From NCBI RefSeq assembly GCF_014196125.1, contig NZ_JACIDA010000002.1:558001-622000 (forward strand): a stretch of 64,000 nucleotides of DNA, read 5' to 3'. Below the pieces are notes generated by a model that saw nothing but the letters and a program-made list of their open reading frames with translations, did not search any database and had not been told where the DNA came from. The translations under genes were made by a program, and so were the position numbers. Each line of letters starts with the position of its first letter. Positions within the stretch are counted from its first letter, which is position 1. This DNA comes from Brevundimonas mediterranea. Lineage in GTDB: Bacteria > Pseudomonadota > Alphaproteobacteria > Caulobacterales > Caulobacteraceae. Shown here piece by piece: positions 17,422 to 28,042 of the stretch.

Positions 17422-18651
17422 ATGGACAGCCGCCCTCTCGCAAATCGCAAAATCCTGCTGATCGTCGGCGGCGGCATAGCGGCCTACAAGGCGCTGGAGC
17501 TGGTGCGGCTGATCGCCAAGGCGGGGGGCCAGACGCGGGTGATCCTGACCGAATCCGGGGCCGAGTTCGTGACGCCCCTGTCGCTGGCGGCGCTGAGCGG
17601 ACATCCGGTGCGGTCGGGCCTGTTCCACCCCGACGACGAGACCAGCATGGGCCATATCGAGCTGTCGCGCTGGGCCGATCTGGTGGTGGTGGCGCCGGCG
17701 ACGGCGGGGTTGATCGCCAAGGCGGCGAACGGCTTGGCCGACGACCTGGCCTCGACCACATTGATCGCCACGGACAAGCGGGTGCTGCTGGCCCCGGCGA
17801 TGAATGTGCGGATGTGGGAGCATCCGGCGGTCCAGACCAATATGGAGCGGCTGAAGGCCTTCCCCGGCTTCCACGGCGTGGCCGTGGTGGGGCCGGACGA
17901 CGGCGAGATGGCCTGTGGCGAATACGGACCCGGCCGGATGGCCGAGCCGGCGGCGATCCTGGACGCGATCCAGGGCCTGCTGGCGGGCGCGGCTGGGCGG
18001 CCCCTGGCGGGTCGTAAGGCGGTGGTCACGGCCGGGCCGACCTTCGAACCCATCGACCCGGTGCGGGGCCTGACCAATCGCTCCAGCGGCAAGCAGGGCT
18101 ACGCCATCGCCGCCGCCCTGGCCGAGCTAGGGGCCGAGGTGACCCTGGTGTCCGGACCCACGGCCTTGGGCGCGCCCGTGGGCGTGTCGCGGATCGACGT
18201 GGAGAGCGCGCTGGAAATGCAGGCGGCGACTCAAGCCGCCTTGCCGGCCGACATCGCCGTGCTGTCGGCCGCCGTGGCCGACTGGCGCGTGGACACCATC
18301 GCCGGCGGCAAGATCAAGAAGGGACCGGGCGGCCCGCCGACCCTGGCCCTGATCGAAAACCCCGACATCCTGGCCGGGATCGCCGCGCCGGGTCCGAACC
18401 GGCCGGCCCTGGTGATCGGCTTCGCCGCCGAGACCACGGACCTGGAGGCCAACGCCCGGGCCAAGCTGTCGCGCAAGGGCTGTGACTGGATCATCGGCAA
18501 CGACGTGTCCGACGACGTCTTCGGCTCGGACGGCAACGCCGTCCTGCTGGTCACCGCCGACAGGACCGAAACCTGGCCGCGCCAGTCCAAATCCGCCATC
18601 GCCCGGGCGGTCGCCGCCCGTATCGCCGACCATTTCAAGAGCGTCCAATGA
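17422..18651 (+). CDS. coaBC: Bifunctional CoaBC
   Basis: Makes 4'-phosphopantetheine in coenzyme A synthesis by two steps: ligation of cysteine to phosphopantothenate, then decarboxylation. 409 residues. CoaC half (1-190): flavin site [12 protein letters not shown], active His in [18 protein letters not shown], and the Cys lid CGEYGPGRM. CoaB half: [26 protein letters not shown] and the GGKIKKG lysines. Coupled to dut by a four-base stop/start overlap, as in many bacteria. Confidence 0.97.
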   Translation: MDSRPLANRKILLIVGGGIAAYKALELVRLIAKAGGQTRVILTESGAEFVTPLSLAALSGHPVRSGLFHPDDETSMGHIELSRWADLVVVAPATAGLIAKAANGLADDLASTTLIATDKRVLLAPAMNVRMWEHPAVQTNMERLKAFPGFHGVAVVGPDDGEMACGEYGPGRMAEPAAILDAIQGLLAGAAGRPLAGRKAVVTAGPTFEPIDPVRGLTNRSSGKQGYAIAAALAELGAEVTLVSGPTALGAPVGVSRIDVESALEMQAATQAALPADIAVLSAAVADWRVDTIAGGKIKKGPGGPPTLALIENPDILAGIAAPGPNRPALVIGFAAETTDLEANARAKLSRKGCDWIIGNDVSDDVFGSDGNAVLLVTADRTETWPRQSKSAIARAVAARIADHFKSVQ

Positions 18652-19106
18652 CCCAGCCCGTCGCCGTCCAGATCCTGCGCCTGCCCCATGCCGAGGGCCT
18701 GCCCCTGCCGGCCTATGAGACGGCGGGATCGGCCGGGATGGACCTGCGCGCCGCCGTGCCCGAGGACCAGCCGATGACCCTGGCGCCCGGCCAGCGCGCC
18801 CTGGTGCCCACAGGACTGAAGATCGCCCTGCCGCTGGGCTATGAGGCCCAGGTGCGGGCGCGCTCGGGCCTGGCGTTGAAGCACGGCATCATCTGCCCCA
18901 ATGCGCCGGGCACCATCGACAGCGACTATCGCGGCGAGTGCGGCGTGATCCTGGCCAATATCGGCGCGGAGCCCTTCGTCATCCGGCGGGGGGAGCGGAT
19001 CGCCCAGCTGGTGATCGCCAAACACGAGCGCGCCGACTGGGTCGAGGTCGAGACGCTGGACGAGACCGCGCGCGGGGCGGGCGGGTTCGGATCGACGGGA
19101 CGGTAG
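18648..19106 (+). CDS. dut: dUTP diphosphatase
   Basis: 152 residues. Hydrolyses dUTP to dUMP, preventing uracil in DNA and feeding dTMP synthesis. All trimeric dUTPase motifs can be read: [41 protein letters not shown], and the C-terminal arm [11 protein letters not shown]. The ATG overlaps the coaBC stop. Confidence 0.97.
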   Translation: MTQPVAVQILRLPHAEGLPLPAYETAGSAGMDLRAAVPEDQPMTLAPGQRALVPTGLKIALPLGYEAQVRARSGLALKHGIICPNAPGTIDSDYRGECGVILANIGAEPFVIRRGERIAQLVIAKHERADWVEVETLDETARGAGGFGSTGR

Positions 19107-19116
19107 AAAGACGCTC

Positions 19117-20052
19117 TTAAACCGGCGGCGCGGTCGGCTGGATCAGGGCGGCCTTGCGGCGGACGTGTTCACGCCAGGCGGTGTAGAGGCCGCTGGCGGC
19201 GATGAGGGCGGCGCCGGCCAGGGTGTTCAAAGTCGGGGTCGTGGACATCAGCCACCAGCCGAAGATTACAGCGCCGACGATCTGGAGATAGTCGAAGGGC
19301 GCGACCACGGCGACCGGGGCCTTTTGCAGCGAGGCGGTCATGAACAGTTGGGCCAGGCCGCCGGCGATCCCCGATCCGATCAGCAGGGCGAAGGTCAGGG
19401 GCGAATGCCAATGGCCGACGAAGGGCAGCAGGATCGCCCCCACCCCGGATGAACCGACGAAGAACCAGAAGACGATGGCGGCGACATGCTCGGTGTCGCG
19501 CAACTGGCGCAGGGTGATGGTGACGCTGGCCGTCAGCAGGGCCGCCATCAGGCCAAAACCTATGCCCTCGAGCGGCATGGCGTGACCGCCCCCCGAGACG
19601 AACGAAAGGGGACGCATGACGATGACGACGCCGATGAAGCCCACCGCCACGGCGGTCCAGCGGCGCGGCCCCACCGCCTCCTTCAGGATGAAGAAAGACA
19701 GGATGGTGGCGAAGATGGGTGCGGTGAAGCTGAGGGTGGTGGCGTCGGCCAGGGGCAGCAGGGTCAGGGTCTGGAAGAGGCACAGGATGGAGACGACGCC
19801 CAGGGCGCTGCGTCCCGCATGGGCCCAGGGGCGGCGCGTGGTCAGGCCGGCGAGGCCGCCCGGCTGGGTCAGCACCCAGGCCAGGACGACGGGAAGGCCG
19901 AAGAAGGCGCGGTAGAACAGCATCTCGGGGGCGACCACGCCGTCCAGAGAGGCCAGTTTCAGCACCGCCGACATGACGGAAAAGGCGCCTGCCGCCGCGA
20001 TCCTGAGCGCGATGCCGCGGGCGATGTCCTCGCCGCCGATACGTCCCGTCAT
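19117..20052 (-). CDS. EamA/DMT-family transporter
   Basis: 311 residues from the ATG at 20050-20052, preferred because AAAGGA lies just upstream; an ATG at 20082 lacks a site. Ten hydrophobic segments in two repeated halves, each an EamA unit with Gly-rich ends, place it in the inner membrane as a drug/metabolite exporter. LFYRAFFGLPVVLAW and FDYLQIVGAVIFGWWL are typical of the family. Substrate unknown. It converges on dut. Confidence 0.9.
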   Translation of the reverse strand: MTGRIGGEDIARGIALRIAAAGAFSVMSAVLKLASLDGVVAPEMLFYRAFFGLPVVLAWVLTQPGGLAGLTTRRPWAHAGRSALGVVSILCLFQTLTLLPLADATTLSFTAPIFATILSFFILKEAVGPRRWTAVAVGFIGVVIVMRPLSFVSGGGHAMPLEGIGFGLMAALLTASVTITLRQLRDTEHVAAIVFWFFVGSSGVGAILLPFVGHWHSPLTFALLIGSGIAGGLAQLFMTASLQKAPVAVVAPFDYLQIVGAVIFGWWLMSTTPTLNTLAGAALIAASGLYTAWREHVRRKAALIQPTAPPV

Positions 20053-20203
20053 GACGTCCTTTCGATGTTGCGGCGCACTCATAGGCCCGCGTCGCCTTCA
20101 CGCCCACCCCCGAGGGAGCCTTTCCGCGCGAACGGCGTTAACCGTGTCGAACCGGCCAAGCTTGACCGGCGCCGATTGTTTTTGACCTTTCAGGAGAGAC
20201 GAC

Positions 20204-20572
20204 GTGGAAAATCTGATCGATCAGATCGGCGATTTCCTGAGTGGAATCGCGGGTCTGGCCAGCGCCGGCTTCGACGGCGTCAACCAGGTGATGGGGCTGA
20301 TCATCGCCATCATCGCCGCCCTGCTGATGGTGGACTGGCGGTCGCTGGCCTCGACTGCCCTGGGCGCGACCCTGGTGCATCTGATCGTGCTGGCGGTCCT
20401 GCCGGTGCTGAACGGCGGCGAGTTCGCCCTGCCGGCGATCCTGACCGTCGGTTTCTGGATGACGGCCTTGGCCCTGTTCCTGGGCTATGCGATCGTCATC
20501 GCCATCTTCTTCTTCATCAAGACCCTGCTGACGGGCACGGCGTTCCGTGGCCGACGGCGGGTGGTGCACTGA
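20204..20572 (+). CDS. Small membrane protein of unknown function, GTG start
   Basis: 122 residues with three to four predicted membrane segments (about 28-47, 51-70, 75-88, 90-110) and a basic tail GRRRVVH. The start is GTG at 20204-20206, supported by AGGAGA (20192-20197). No domain is recognised. It is divergent from the EamA transporter. Downstream lies a region of REP-like repeats. Confidence 0.8.
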   Translation: MENLIDQIGDFLSGIAGLASAGFDGVNQVMGLIIAIIAALLMVDWRSLASTALGATLVHLIVLAVLPVLNGGEFALPAILTVGFWMTALALFLGYAIVIAIFFFIKTLLTGTAFRGRRRVVH

Positions 20573-20627
20573 TTTTTGCGGGGGCTATGGCGCTTCGTGC
20601 GACTTGAGGCCGGAAGGCCCCCCTCTC

Positions 20628-20656
20628 CGTCATCCTCGGGCTTGACCCGAGGATCG
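20628..20656 (+). repeat. REP-like palindromic unit, first copy
   Basis: CCTCGGGCTTGACCCGAGG core with flanks CGTCAT and ATCGG. It forms a stem-loop and is matched by an inverted copy at 20715-20744. Confidence 0.7.
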
Positions 20657-20714
20657 GCTGCTCAGCCGCACATACGGCGGGGGCTGGTCCCCATCGTATG
20701 ATCGCGCCGACGGT

Positions 20715-20744
20715 CCGGTCCTCGGGTCAAGCCCGAGGGTGACG
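20715..20744 (-). repeat. REP-like palindromic unit, second copy (inverted)
   Basis: The reverse complement of the unit at 20628-20656 with two changes. The two units, 58 bp apart, form a BIME-like inverted pair in the gap before dapB. Confidence 0.7.
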
Positions 20745-20816
20745 ACGCGTGAAATGCGCTCAAGCCGTGAGCGACCGCGTCGCGAGCGTAGCGCGGCGCG
20801 AAGCGCCCCCTAAGCG

Positions 20817-21566
20817 TCAGGCCTGCCTGAAGCCCAGCACGTCCTGCATGTCGTACAGGCCGGGCCCGCGCGTGCGGACCCAGGCGGCGGCGACGACGGC
20901 GCCCTTGGCGAACAGGGACCGGTCGATGGCCGAGTGGCTGAGGGTCAGGACCTCGTCTTCCGAGGCGAACAGGACCGTATGTTCGCCGATGATGCCGCCG
21001 GCGCGGATCGAGGAGAAGCCGATCTTGCCGCTCTCGCGTTCGCCCTGAACGCCGTCATAGGGGGCGGAGCGGATGTCGGCCAGGTCGGTGAACCGGCCCT
21101 CGGCCGCGGCCTCGCCCAGCATCAGGGCGGTGCCGGACGGAGAATCGACCTTGCGGCGGTGGTGAGCCTCGGTGATTTCGATATCCCAGTCCTGGGCGTC
21201 CAACCGCTGGGCCGCGTGCTGGACCAGGCCGATCAGGATGTTCACGCCCAGGGAGAAGTTGCCGCTCTTGACGATGGCGATCTTCTCGGCGGCCTTCATC
21301 AGCTCGGCCTCCTGCTCCGGCGTGAAGCCGGTGGAGCCGATGACCAGGCTGGGGCCGCCGCGCTCGGCCGCACTCTGCGCCAGGGCGACCGAGGCGTCCG
21401 GAGTCGAAAAATCGATGATCACGTCGCACAGGGAGATGTCGGCGGTTTCGCCCCAGTCGAACCGGGCGGCGACGACCACGTCCTCGCGCGCATCGAGAAC
21501 CTGGGACACGGCGCGACCCATCCGGCCGCGATAGCCGGAAATGCCGGCGTGGAAGATTGCGCTCAA
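20817..21566 (-). CDS. dapB: 4-hydroxy-tetrahydrodipicolinate reductase
   Basis: Reduces dihydrodipicolinate in lysine and meso-diaminopimelate synthesis. 249 residues. Dinucleotide motif GISGYRGRMGRAV, VIIDFSTPDA, GSTGFTPEQ, and the active-site EAHHRRKVDSPSGTA are present. The start is TTG, overlapping the dnaJ stop as TTGA (21563-21566), which implies coupling to dnaJ. Placing dapB behind dnaJ is a Caulobacter-type arrangement. Confidence 0.96.
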   Translation of the reverse strand: MSAIFHAGISGYRGRMGRAVSQVLDAREDVVVAARFDWGETADISLCDVIIDFSTPDASVALAQSAAERGGPSLVIGSTGFTPEQEAELMKAAEKIAIVKSGNFSLGVNILIGLVQHAAQRLDAQDWDIEITEAHHRRKVDSPSGTALMLGEAAAEGRFTDLADIRSAPYDGVQGERESGKIGFSSIRAGGIIGEHTVLFASEDEVLTLSHSAIDRSLFAKGAVVAAAWVRTRGPGLYDMQDVLGFRQA

Positions 21567-22765
21567 ACCACGTTTTCTTTCGACCCGTCCGCATCCTGAT
21601 TGCGCAGGATGTCGGCCCAGAAGCGCTTCGCCTTGCCGGCGAAGCTGGAGTTGCGGGGGTTCTGCCCCTCTCCGAACGACAGGGCAAGCTCTTGCAGCAG
21701 TTCCTTCTGACGGGGGGTCAGGTCGGTGGGGGTCTCGACGAACAGTTCGACCACCAGATCGCCGCGCGCGCGGCCATTCAGATGGGGCATGCCCTTACCC
21801 TTAATGCGGACGGTCTTGCCGGTCTGGGCGCCGGCGGGCACGGCGACGGAGGCCTTGCACTTGCCGTCGCAGGCGTCGGACACCAGACAGGGGGCGTCGA
21901 TCTCGCCGCCCAGGGCCGCCACCGTCATCGGCACGGGCACGGTGACCAGCAGGTCCAGGTTGTCGCGCTCGAACAGGTCGTGCGGGGTCACCGACAGGAA
22001 GACGTACAGGTCGCCGCGCGGACCGCCGCGCTGACCGGCGTCGCCCTCGCCTGACAGGCGGATGCGCGAGCCGTCGTCGACGCCGGCGGGGATTTTCAGG
22101 TTCAGGGTGCGGGTCTTGCGGACCTGGCCGTGGCCGTGACAGGTCGTGCAAGGATCGGCGATCATCTGGCCCGCGCCGTGGCAGCGGGGGCAGGTCCGCT
22201 CGACCTGGAAGAAGCCGTTGGCCTGGCGCACGCGGCCGGCGCCGTTGCAGGTGGTGCAGGTGACGGGCTTTGTGCCGGGCTTGGCGCCCGAGCCTTCGCA
22301 GGTCTCGCAGGTCAGGGTGGCGGGGATGTCGATCTCGACCTCGGCGCCCTTGTAGGCCTGTTCCAGGCTGATCTCGAGATCATAGCGCAGGTCCGAGCCG
22401 CGACGCGGTCCGCCCTGCTGGCCCCTGCCCGCCTGGCGGCCGCCGAAGGCGTCCCCGAAGGCGTCGCCGAACACCTGGGAGAAGATGTCGTTGATGTCGG
22501 AGAAGCCCTGCTGGCCCTGGCCGAAGCCGCCGCCTGCGCCGCCGTTCACGCCGGCGTGGCCGAACCGGTCATAGGCCGCACGCTTATTGTCGTCCGACAG
22601 GACCGTGTAGGCCTCGGAGATTTCCTTGAACTGGGCCATCGACTCTTCCGAGCCGCCGTTGCGGTCCGGGTGATGGATCATGGCCAGTTTGCGATAGGCC
22701 GATTTCAGACCGGGCGCGTCGATGGTCCGTTCGACGCCCAGTATCTCGTAATAGTCACGCGCCAT
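21563..22765 (-). CDS. dnaJ: Chaperone DnaJ
   Basis: 400 residues. J domain with HHPDRNGG (HPD motif), a Gly/Phe-rich linker, four CxxCxGxG zinc repeats (CETCEGSG, CTTCNGAG, CPRCHGAG, CTTCHGHG) and a C-terminal substrate domain. Co-chaperone of DnaK. The gene lies 173 bp downstream of dnaK and a candidate terminator lies between them, so read-through or a second promoter is expected. Confidence 0.97.
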   Translation of the reverse strand: MARDYYEILGVERTIDAPGLKSAYRKLAMIHHPDRNGGSEESMAQFKEISEAYTVLSDDNKRAAYDRFGHAGVNGGAGGGFGQGQQGFSDINDIFSQVFGDAFGDAFGGRQAGRGQQGGPRRGSDLRYDLEISLEQAYKGAEVEIDIPATLTCETCEGSGAKPGTKPVTCTTCNGAGRVRQANGFFQVERTCPRCHGAGQMIADPCTTCHGHGQVRKTRTLNLKIPAGVDDGSRIRLSGEGDAGQRGGPRGDLYVFLSVTPHDLFERDNLDLLVTVPVPMTVAALGGEIDAPCLVSDACDGKCKASVAVPAGAQTGKTVRIKGKGMPHLNGRARGDLVVELFVETPTDLTPRQKELLQELALSFGEGQNPRNSSFAGKAKRFWADILRNQDADGSKENVV

Positions 22766-22878
22766 CGGGCGTCAGTCCTCATTACTTCCCCTGCCGCCTG
22801 CCCTGAACCTCTGCGGGTTCTGGAAAAGACGGTGTCCCGGCTGACATGGGGGCCGGGACGAATGATGCAAGTTTCATG

Positions 22879-22912
22879 AAAAGACCCCGCCTATCGCAAG
22901 ACAAGCGGGGCC
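22879..22912 (-). terminator. Intrinsic terminator behind dnaK
   Basis: Stem CCCCGC (22905-22910 on the minus strand) with GCGGGG (22885-22890), loop of 14 bases, then TCTTTT (22879-22884). Lies 27 bp past the dnaK stop, so it could reduce dnaJ expression. Confidence 0.55.
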
Positions 22913-22938
22913 GTATCATTTCGCCGACCTGTTGCGGA

Positions 22939-24846
<1,908 letters not shown>

Positions 24847-24983
24847 GGGCGTACTATTCTCTCCGTATGGCGGGCGATGCGGCGGCCTTCGACGAAGCGC
24901 CGCGCGTGACCGCCCCCTGTGGGTTGGCGTGATGGATGCCGGATAGCCCCAAACTTCTCGGGGTTTCTCCGAAGCTGGCCCCG

Positions 24984-25011
24984 ATATGGGAAAGTCCCAT
25001 AGGCCTGCAAG
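24984..25011 (-). promoter_or_regulatory. Sigma-32-type promoter of dnaK
   Basis: Minus strand: CTTGCA (25006-25011), a 15-base spacer, then CCCATAT (24984-24990). This fits the heat-shock sigma consensus CTTG...CCCCAT-type of alphaproteobacteria. It lies about 140 bp upstream of the dnaK ATG. Confidence 0.6.
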
Positions 25012-25065
25012 GGCGTTCTGCGATTCAGCGATGCGGCGGAACCGGTTTTCGCTCAGGATGGGGCC

Positions 25066-25695
25066 ATGTCCGCGATTTTAGAGGTCAAAACCGCCGTCGA
25101 AGGCTTCCGCCTTTGGCCCGGCGCCCTGGACGCCCAGGCCCAGACTGATCTGGTCGATGCGGTGTTCGCGCGGCTGGAAGCGGGGCCCTTTTACCGGCCG
25201 CAGACGCCGGGCGGGCGGCCGTTTTCGGTGCAGATGAGCAATTTCGGGCCGCTGGGCTGGGTCTCGGACCCGGTCGGCTATCGCTATCAGCCGACGCATC
25301 CGGAGACGGGGCGGGCCTGGCCGGATATTCCGCCGGTGTTGCTGGACCTTTGGGACGCGACGGTCGGCGAACCCCGGCGGCCGGACGCCTGTCTGGTCAA
25401 TCTGTACCGTGAGGGGGCCAAGATGGGCCTGCACCAGGACAAGGACGAGGCCGATCTGGGCGCGCCGGTCCTGTCGGTGTCGCTGGGCGATGCGGCCATG
25501 TTCCGCATCGGCGCCGCTCAGGGCGGGCGCACCACGACGCTGCGACTGGACAGCGGCGACGTCTGCGCCCTGACGGGACCGGCGCGGCTGGCCCGGCACG
25601 GGATCGACCGCGTGCTGGAGGGCTCGTCGCGCCTGATCCCCGGCGGCGGGCGGCTGAACCTGACGCTGCGCGTGGCGGGGATCAGTCCTCGATGA
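25066..25695 (+). CDS. alkB: Alpha-ketoglutarate-dependent DNA dealkylase AlkB
   Basis: Removes 1-methyladenine and 3-methylcytosine lesions. 209 residues, near the 216 of E. coli AlkB. Fe(II) ligands His123 and Asp125 in LHQDKDE and His179 in ARHGID; oxoglutarate-binding Arg197 and Arg203 in [18 protein letters not shown] precedes the ATG. The last 14 bases overlap the end of the siderophore-interacting gene on the other strand. Confidence 0.95.
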   Translation: MSAILEVKTAVEGFRLWPGALDAQAQTDLVDAVFARLEAGPFYRPQTPGGRPFSVQMSNFGPLGWVSDPVGYRYQPTHPETGRAWPDIPPVLLDLWDATVGEPRRPDACLVNLYREGAKMGLHQDKDEADLGAPVLSVSLGDAAMFRIGAAQGGRTTTLRLDSGDVCALTGPARLARHGIDRVLEGSSRLIPGGGRLNLTLRVAGISPR

Positions 25696-26491
25696 CCTCG
25701 TGGGCGCCCGCGCCGCCCAGCCGCCAGTAGCCGGCCGCCTTCATCGACTTGGCCGAAAAGCCGAGAGCCAGCACGCGCGTCCGCAGAGCCTTGGCCACAG
25801 CGGATTCGGCGGCGATCCAGACATAGGCGTCTTGCGGGCTAACCCCGGTCAGGGCTGTGTCGAGCGCGGCAAGAAGGAAGTCGGCTCGGCCGCGTGGGGC
25901 GCCGTCGCGGACGGCCCAGGTCACGGCAACCTGGGCGGCGCTGTCGAAGGTCCATGTCGAATCTACGTCCGAGACCTCGACCACCACATGGGCGCGGACG
26001 CCGGCGGGCAGTTCCTCCAGACGACGGGCGATGGCGGGCAGGGCCGTTTCGTCGCCGATCAGGACATGGTCGGCGAAGGCAGTGGGCACGATGAAGGAGC
26101 CGCGCGGACCGCCGACGCCGAGGACCGAGCCGACCCTGGCCGCCATGGCCCATTCGGTCGCCGGACCGCCGTGGCCGACGACAAAATCCAGCGTCAGGCG
26201 GCGGGCGGCGGCGTCATAGGCGCGGGGGGTGTAGTCGCGCGCCACGGGACGGGGATCGGGAAAGACCGGGCCGTCGGGGCCCGGGGTCGGCAGGACCGGC
26301 GCCTGACCCTCGGCGACCGGGAAGATCTTCACATGGTCGTCGAAGCCCAGGGAGACGAAGCCGTCCAGATCCGCACCCTCCAGCAGGATACGGCGATAGG
26401 TCGGCGTCAGGTCCTCGACCGAGGCGACGCTCAAGATGCGGAACTTCAGTTCGTGCCGCACGCGGCGAGGGATGCGCAGGGTGTCGGTCAT
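25682..26491 (-). CDS. Siderophore-interacting protein, YqjH-type ferric reductase
   Basis: 269 residues from the ATG at 26489-26491, which overlaps the PadR stop (ATGA). FAD-binding N-terminal barrel with RDYTPRAYDAAARRLTLDFVVGHGGPATEWA; NAD(P)-binding C-terminal part with LIGDETALPAIARRLEELP and the end EVIED. Members reduce ferric siderophores in the cytoplasm to free the iron. Together with the PadR regulator it reproduces the E. coli yqjI-yqjH pair. A longer open frame to 27280 is a read through the PadR gene in another phase. Confidence 0.92.
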   Translation of the reverse strand: MTDTLRIPRRVRHELKFRILSVASVEDLTPTYRRILLEGADLDGFVSLGFDDHVKIFPVAEGQAPVLPTPGPDGPVFPDPRPVARDYTPRAYDAAARRLTLDFVVGHGGPATEWAMAARVGSVLGVGGPRGSFIVPTAFADHVLIGDETALPAIARRLEELPAGVRAHVVVEVSDVDSTWTFDSAAQVAVTWAVRDGAPRGRADFLLAALDTALTGVSPQDAYVWIAAESAVAKALRTRVLALGFSAKSMKAAGYWRLGGAGAHEVIED

Positions 26492-27126
26492 GCCTGTTCC
26501 ACCTTGTCGGCGGCCTCGGCCAGAATGGCGGCGATGGCCTGGACCTGGGCCTCGGTCAAAGCGGTCTCGTCCGTCAGGCGGCCGTGGATCGTGTGGCGCA
26601 GACGGCCGATGGCGTCTTGAATAGCGGTCGGCCGCAGGGCGCGGGAGGCGAACTTGTCCATGGTCGCCTCGGCGGCGCGCAGGACCTCGGCGTTCTCGGC
26701 CAGCAAGGCGCGGCCGGCCTCGGTGATGGAGTACAGTTTCTTGCCGCCCTGGGCCTCGGACTCCAGCGCACCCATCTCCTCCAGCAGGGTCAGGCTGGGG
26801 TAGATGACGCCGGGGCTGGGCGAATAGGCGCCGCCCAGTTTCGTCTCGACCGCCTTGATCAGTTCGTAGCCGTGGCTGGGTTTCTCCGCGATCAGTGACA
26901 GCAGGACCCAGCGCAATGTGCCGTGGTCGAACAAGCGCGCGCCGCCGCCGCGTCGGCCATGGCCACGCCCCTCGCCGCCTTCCCAGCCCGGCCCGAAGCC
27001 GGCGCCGCGTCCGCCGCGCATCCCGCGCCCGAACGCATGACCAAACCCATGGCCGAAGCCGCCGTGGCGGCCGTGTTTTTCGCCGCATCCGTCGCGGCGG
27101 CCTTGAAAGATCCCCTTGGACCTCAT
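26488..27126 (-). CDS. PadR-family regulator with His/Gly-rich N terminus (YqjI-like)
   Basis: 212 residues from the ATG at 27124-27126, chosen for the AAGGA site upstream. The first 60 residues form a His-, Gly- and Arg-rich extension (GCGEKHGRHGGFGHGFGHAFG and on), which in E. coli YqjI binds nickel or iron. Then the PadR winged helix with LIAEKPSHGYELIKAVE and SPGVIYPSLTLLEEMG, and a helical C-terminal tail. Expected to repress itself and the ferric reductase behind it until metal is bound. Two palindromes lie between it and the next gene. Confidence 0.9.
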   Translation of the reverse strand: MRSKGIFQGRRDGCGEKHGRHGGFGHGFGHAFGRGMRGGRGAGFGPGWEGGEGRGHGRRGGGARLFDHGTLRWVLLSLIAEKPSHGYELIKAVETKLGGAYSPSPGVIYPSLTLLEEMGALESEAQGGKKLYSITEAGRALLAENAEVLRAAEATMDKFASRALRPTAIQDAIGRLRHTIHGRLTDETALTEAQVQAIAAILAEAADKVEQA

Positions 27127-27141
27127 GATCGATTCCTTTTC

Positions 27142-27174
27142 GATATATCTGTTCACAAGCGATTAGATATATCT
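27142..27174. promoter_or_regulatory. Doubled palindromic operator of the PadR regulator
   Basis: GATATATC (27142-27149) and AGATATATCT (27165-27174), each self-complementary, with centres 24 bp apart in the promoter region of the PadR gene. This fits two helical turns for a dimer pair. Confidence 0.55.
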
Positions 27175-27233
27175 GAATAACGAAATGCGCAAGGGGGCTG
27201 GCGTTCAGGCGCAAGCTGCGGCGTAAATCGGGG

Positions 27234-27983
27234 ATGGACGACCTGAAGCGCCGCTGGGCCCGCCTCGAACCCCATCTCACGGTTGTCGGCCCCGACGACG
27301 ACCGGCCCAGGCCGGCGGTGCTGCTGTTCCACGGCTGCGGCGGTCTGCGCGATCACCTGCCCCGCTACGCCGAGGCGGCGAAGGCGGCGGGCTGGCGGGC
27401 CTTCATCGTCGATTCCTACGGCCCGCGCGGCTGGGGCCGGGCCTTCACCCTCACGGCGGTCTGCACCGGCCTGGCCTTCCGGGGATACGAACGGGGCGGC
27501 GACGTGCTGGCGGCCATCCAGGGGATTTCCGCCCGGCCGGACGTGGATGCGACCCGGCTGACCCTGGCCGGATGGAGCCACGGCGGCTGGTCGATCATGG
27601 AGATGATGAGCGCCGACCCCGCGCCGAACACCCTGGGAGTCGCCGATCCCGGCGCGGCCGACCTGTCGGGCGTCCGGGCCGTCTGGCTGGCCTATCCCTA
27701 TATCGGCCCGTTCGCCTTCAATCGGATGAAGCCGTGGCGGCACTGTCCCAAGGTGCTGGCCGTCACCTGCAAGCGCGACCACCTGACCACGGTGCGCAAC
27801 GCCGAACAGGTCAACGCCATGATCCGCAATTGCGGCGCCGAGGTCGAAAGCTGGGTCGCCGCCGGCACCCACGCCTTCGACGAACCGACCAACAACGGCC
27901 CGATGCGTCACGACCCGGACCTGACCGAGGACTCCCTGCGCCGCTTCCGCGCCTTCCTGACCGACGTCGCGCCCAACGTCTGA
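27234..27983 (+). CDS. Alpha/beta hydrolase, dienelactone-hydrolase type
   Basis: 249 residues. The oxyanion HGCGG motif (about 34-38), nucleophile elbow GWSHGG with Ser, an acid residue and His in AGTHAFDEP make a full triad. The gene is divergent from the PadR regulator. Substrate unknown; a signal peptide is not seen, so it is probably cytoplasmic. Confidence 0.85.
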   Translation: MDDLKRRWARLEPHLTVVGPDDDRPRPAVLLFHGCGGLRDHLPRYAEAAKAAGWRAFIVDSYGPRGWGRAFTLTAVCTGLAFRGYERGGDVLAAIQGISARPDVDATRLTLAGWSHGGWSIMEMMSADPAPNTLGVADPGAADLSGVRAVWLAYPYIGPFAFNRMKPWRHCPKVLAVTCKRDHLTTVRNAEQVNAMIRNCGAEVESWVAAGTHAFDEPTNNGPMRHDPDLTEDSLRRFRAFLTDVAPNV

Positions 27984-28003
27984 AAAGAATTCCGGTCGGC
28001 GCC

Positions 28004-28042
28004 TTGACGCAGGGCACGTCACGTAACAATTGAAGTTACATG
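28004..28042 (+). promoter_or_regulatory. Promoter and operator of the Rrf2 gene, possibly leaderless
   Basis: TTGACG (28004-28009) and AACAAT (28025-28030) are a plausible -35/-10 pair with a 15-bp spacer. The inverted repeat GTAAC-N7-GTTAC (28023-28039) covers the -10 and touches the ATG at 28040. A start near 28037 would make an almost leaderless mRNA. Confidence 0.45.

Noticed and set aside
25682..27280. 532-codon open frame that seems to fuse a Pro/Arg-rich stretch to the siderophore-interacting protein
   Set aside because: The first part overlaps the PadR gene in another phase and does not look like protein; the real start is the ATG at 26491.
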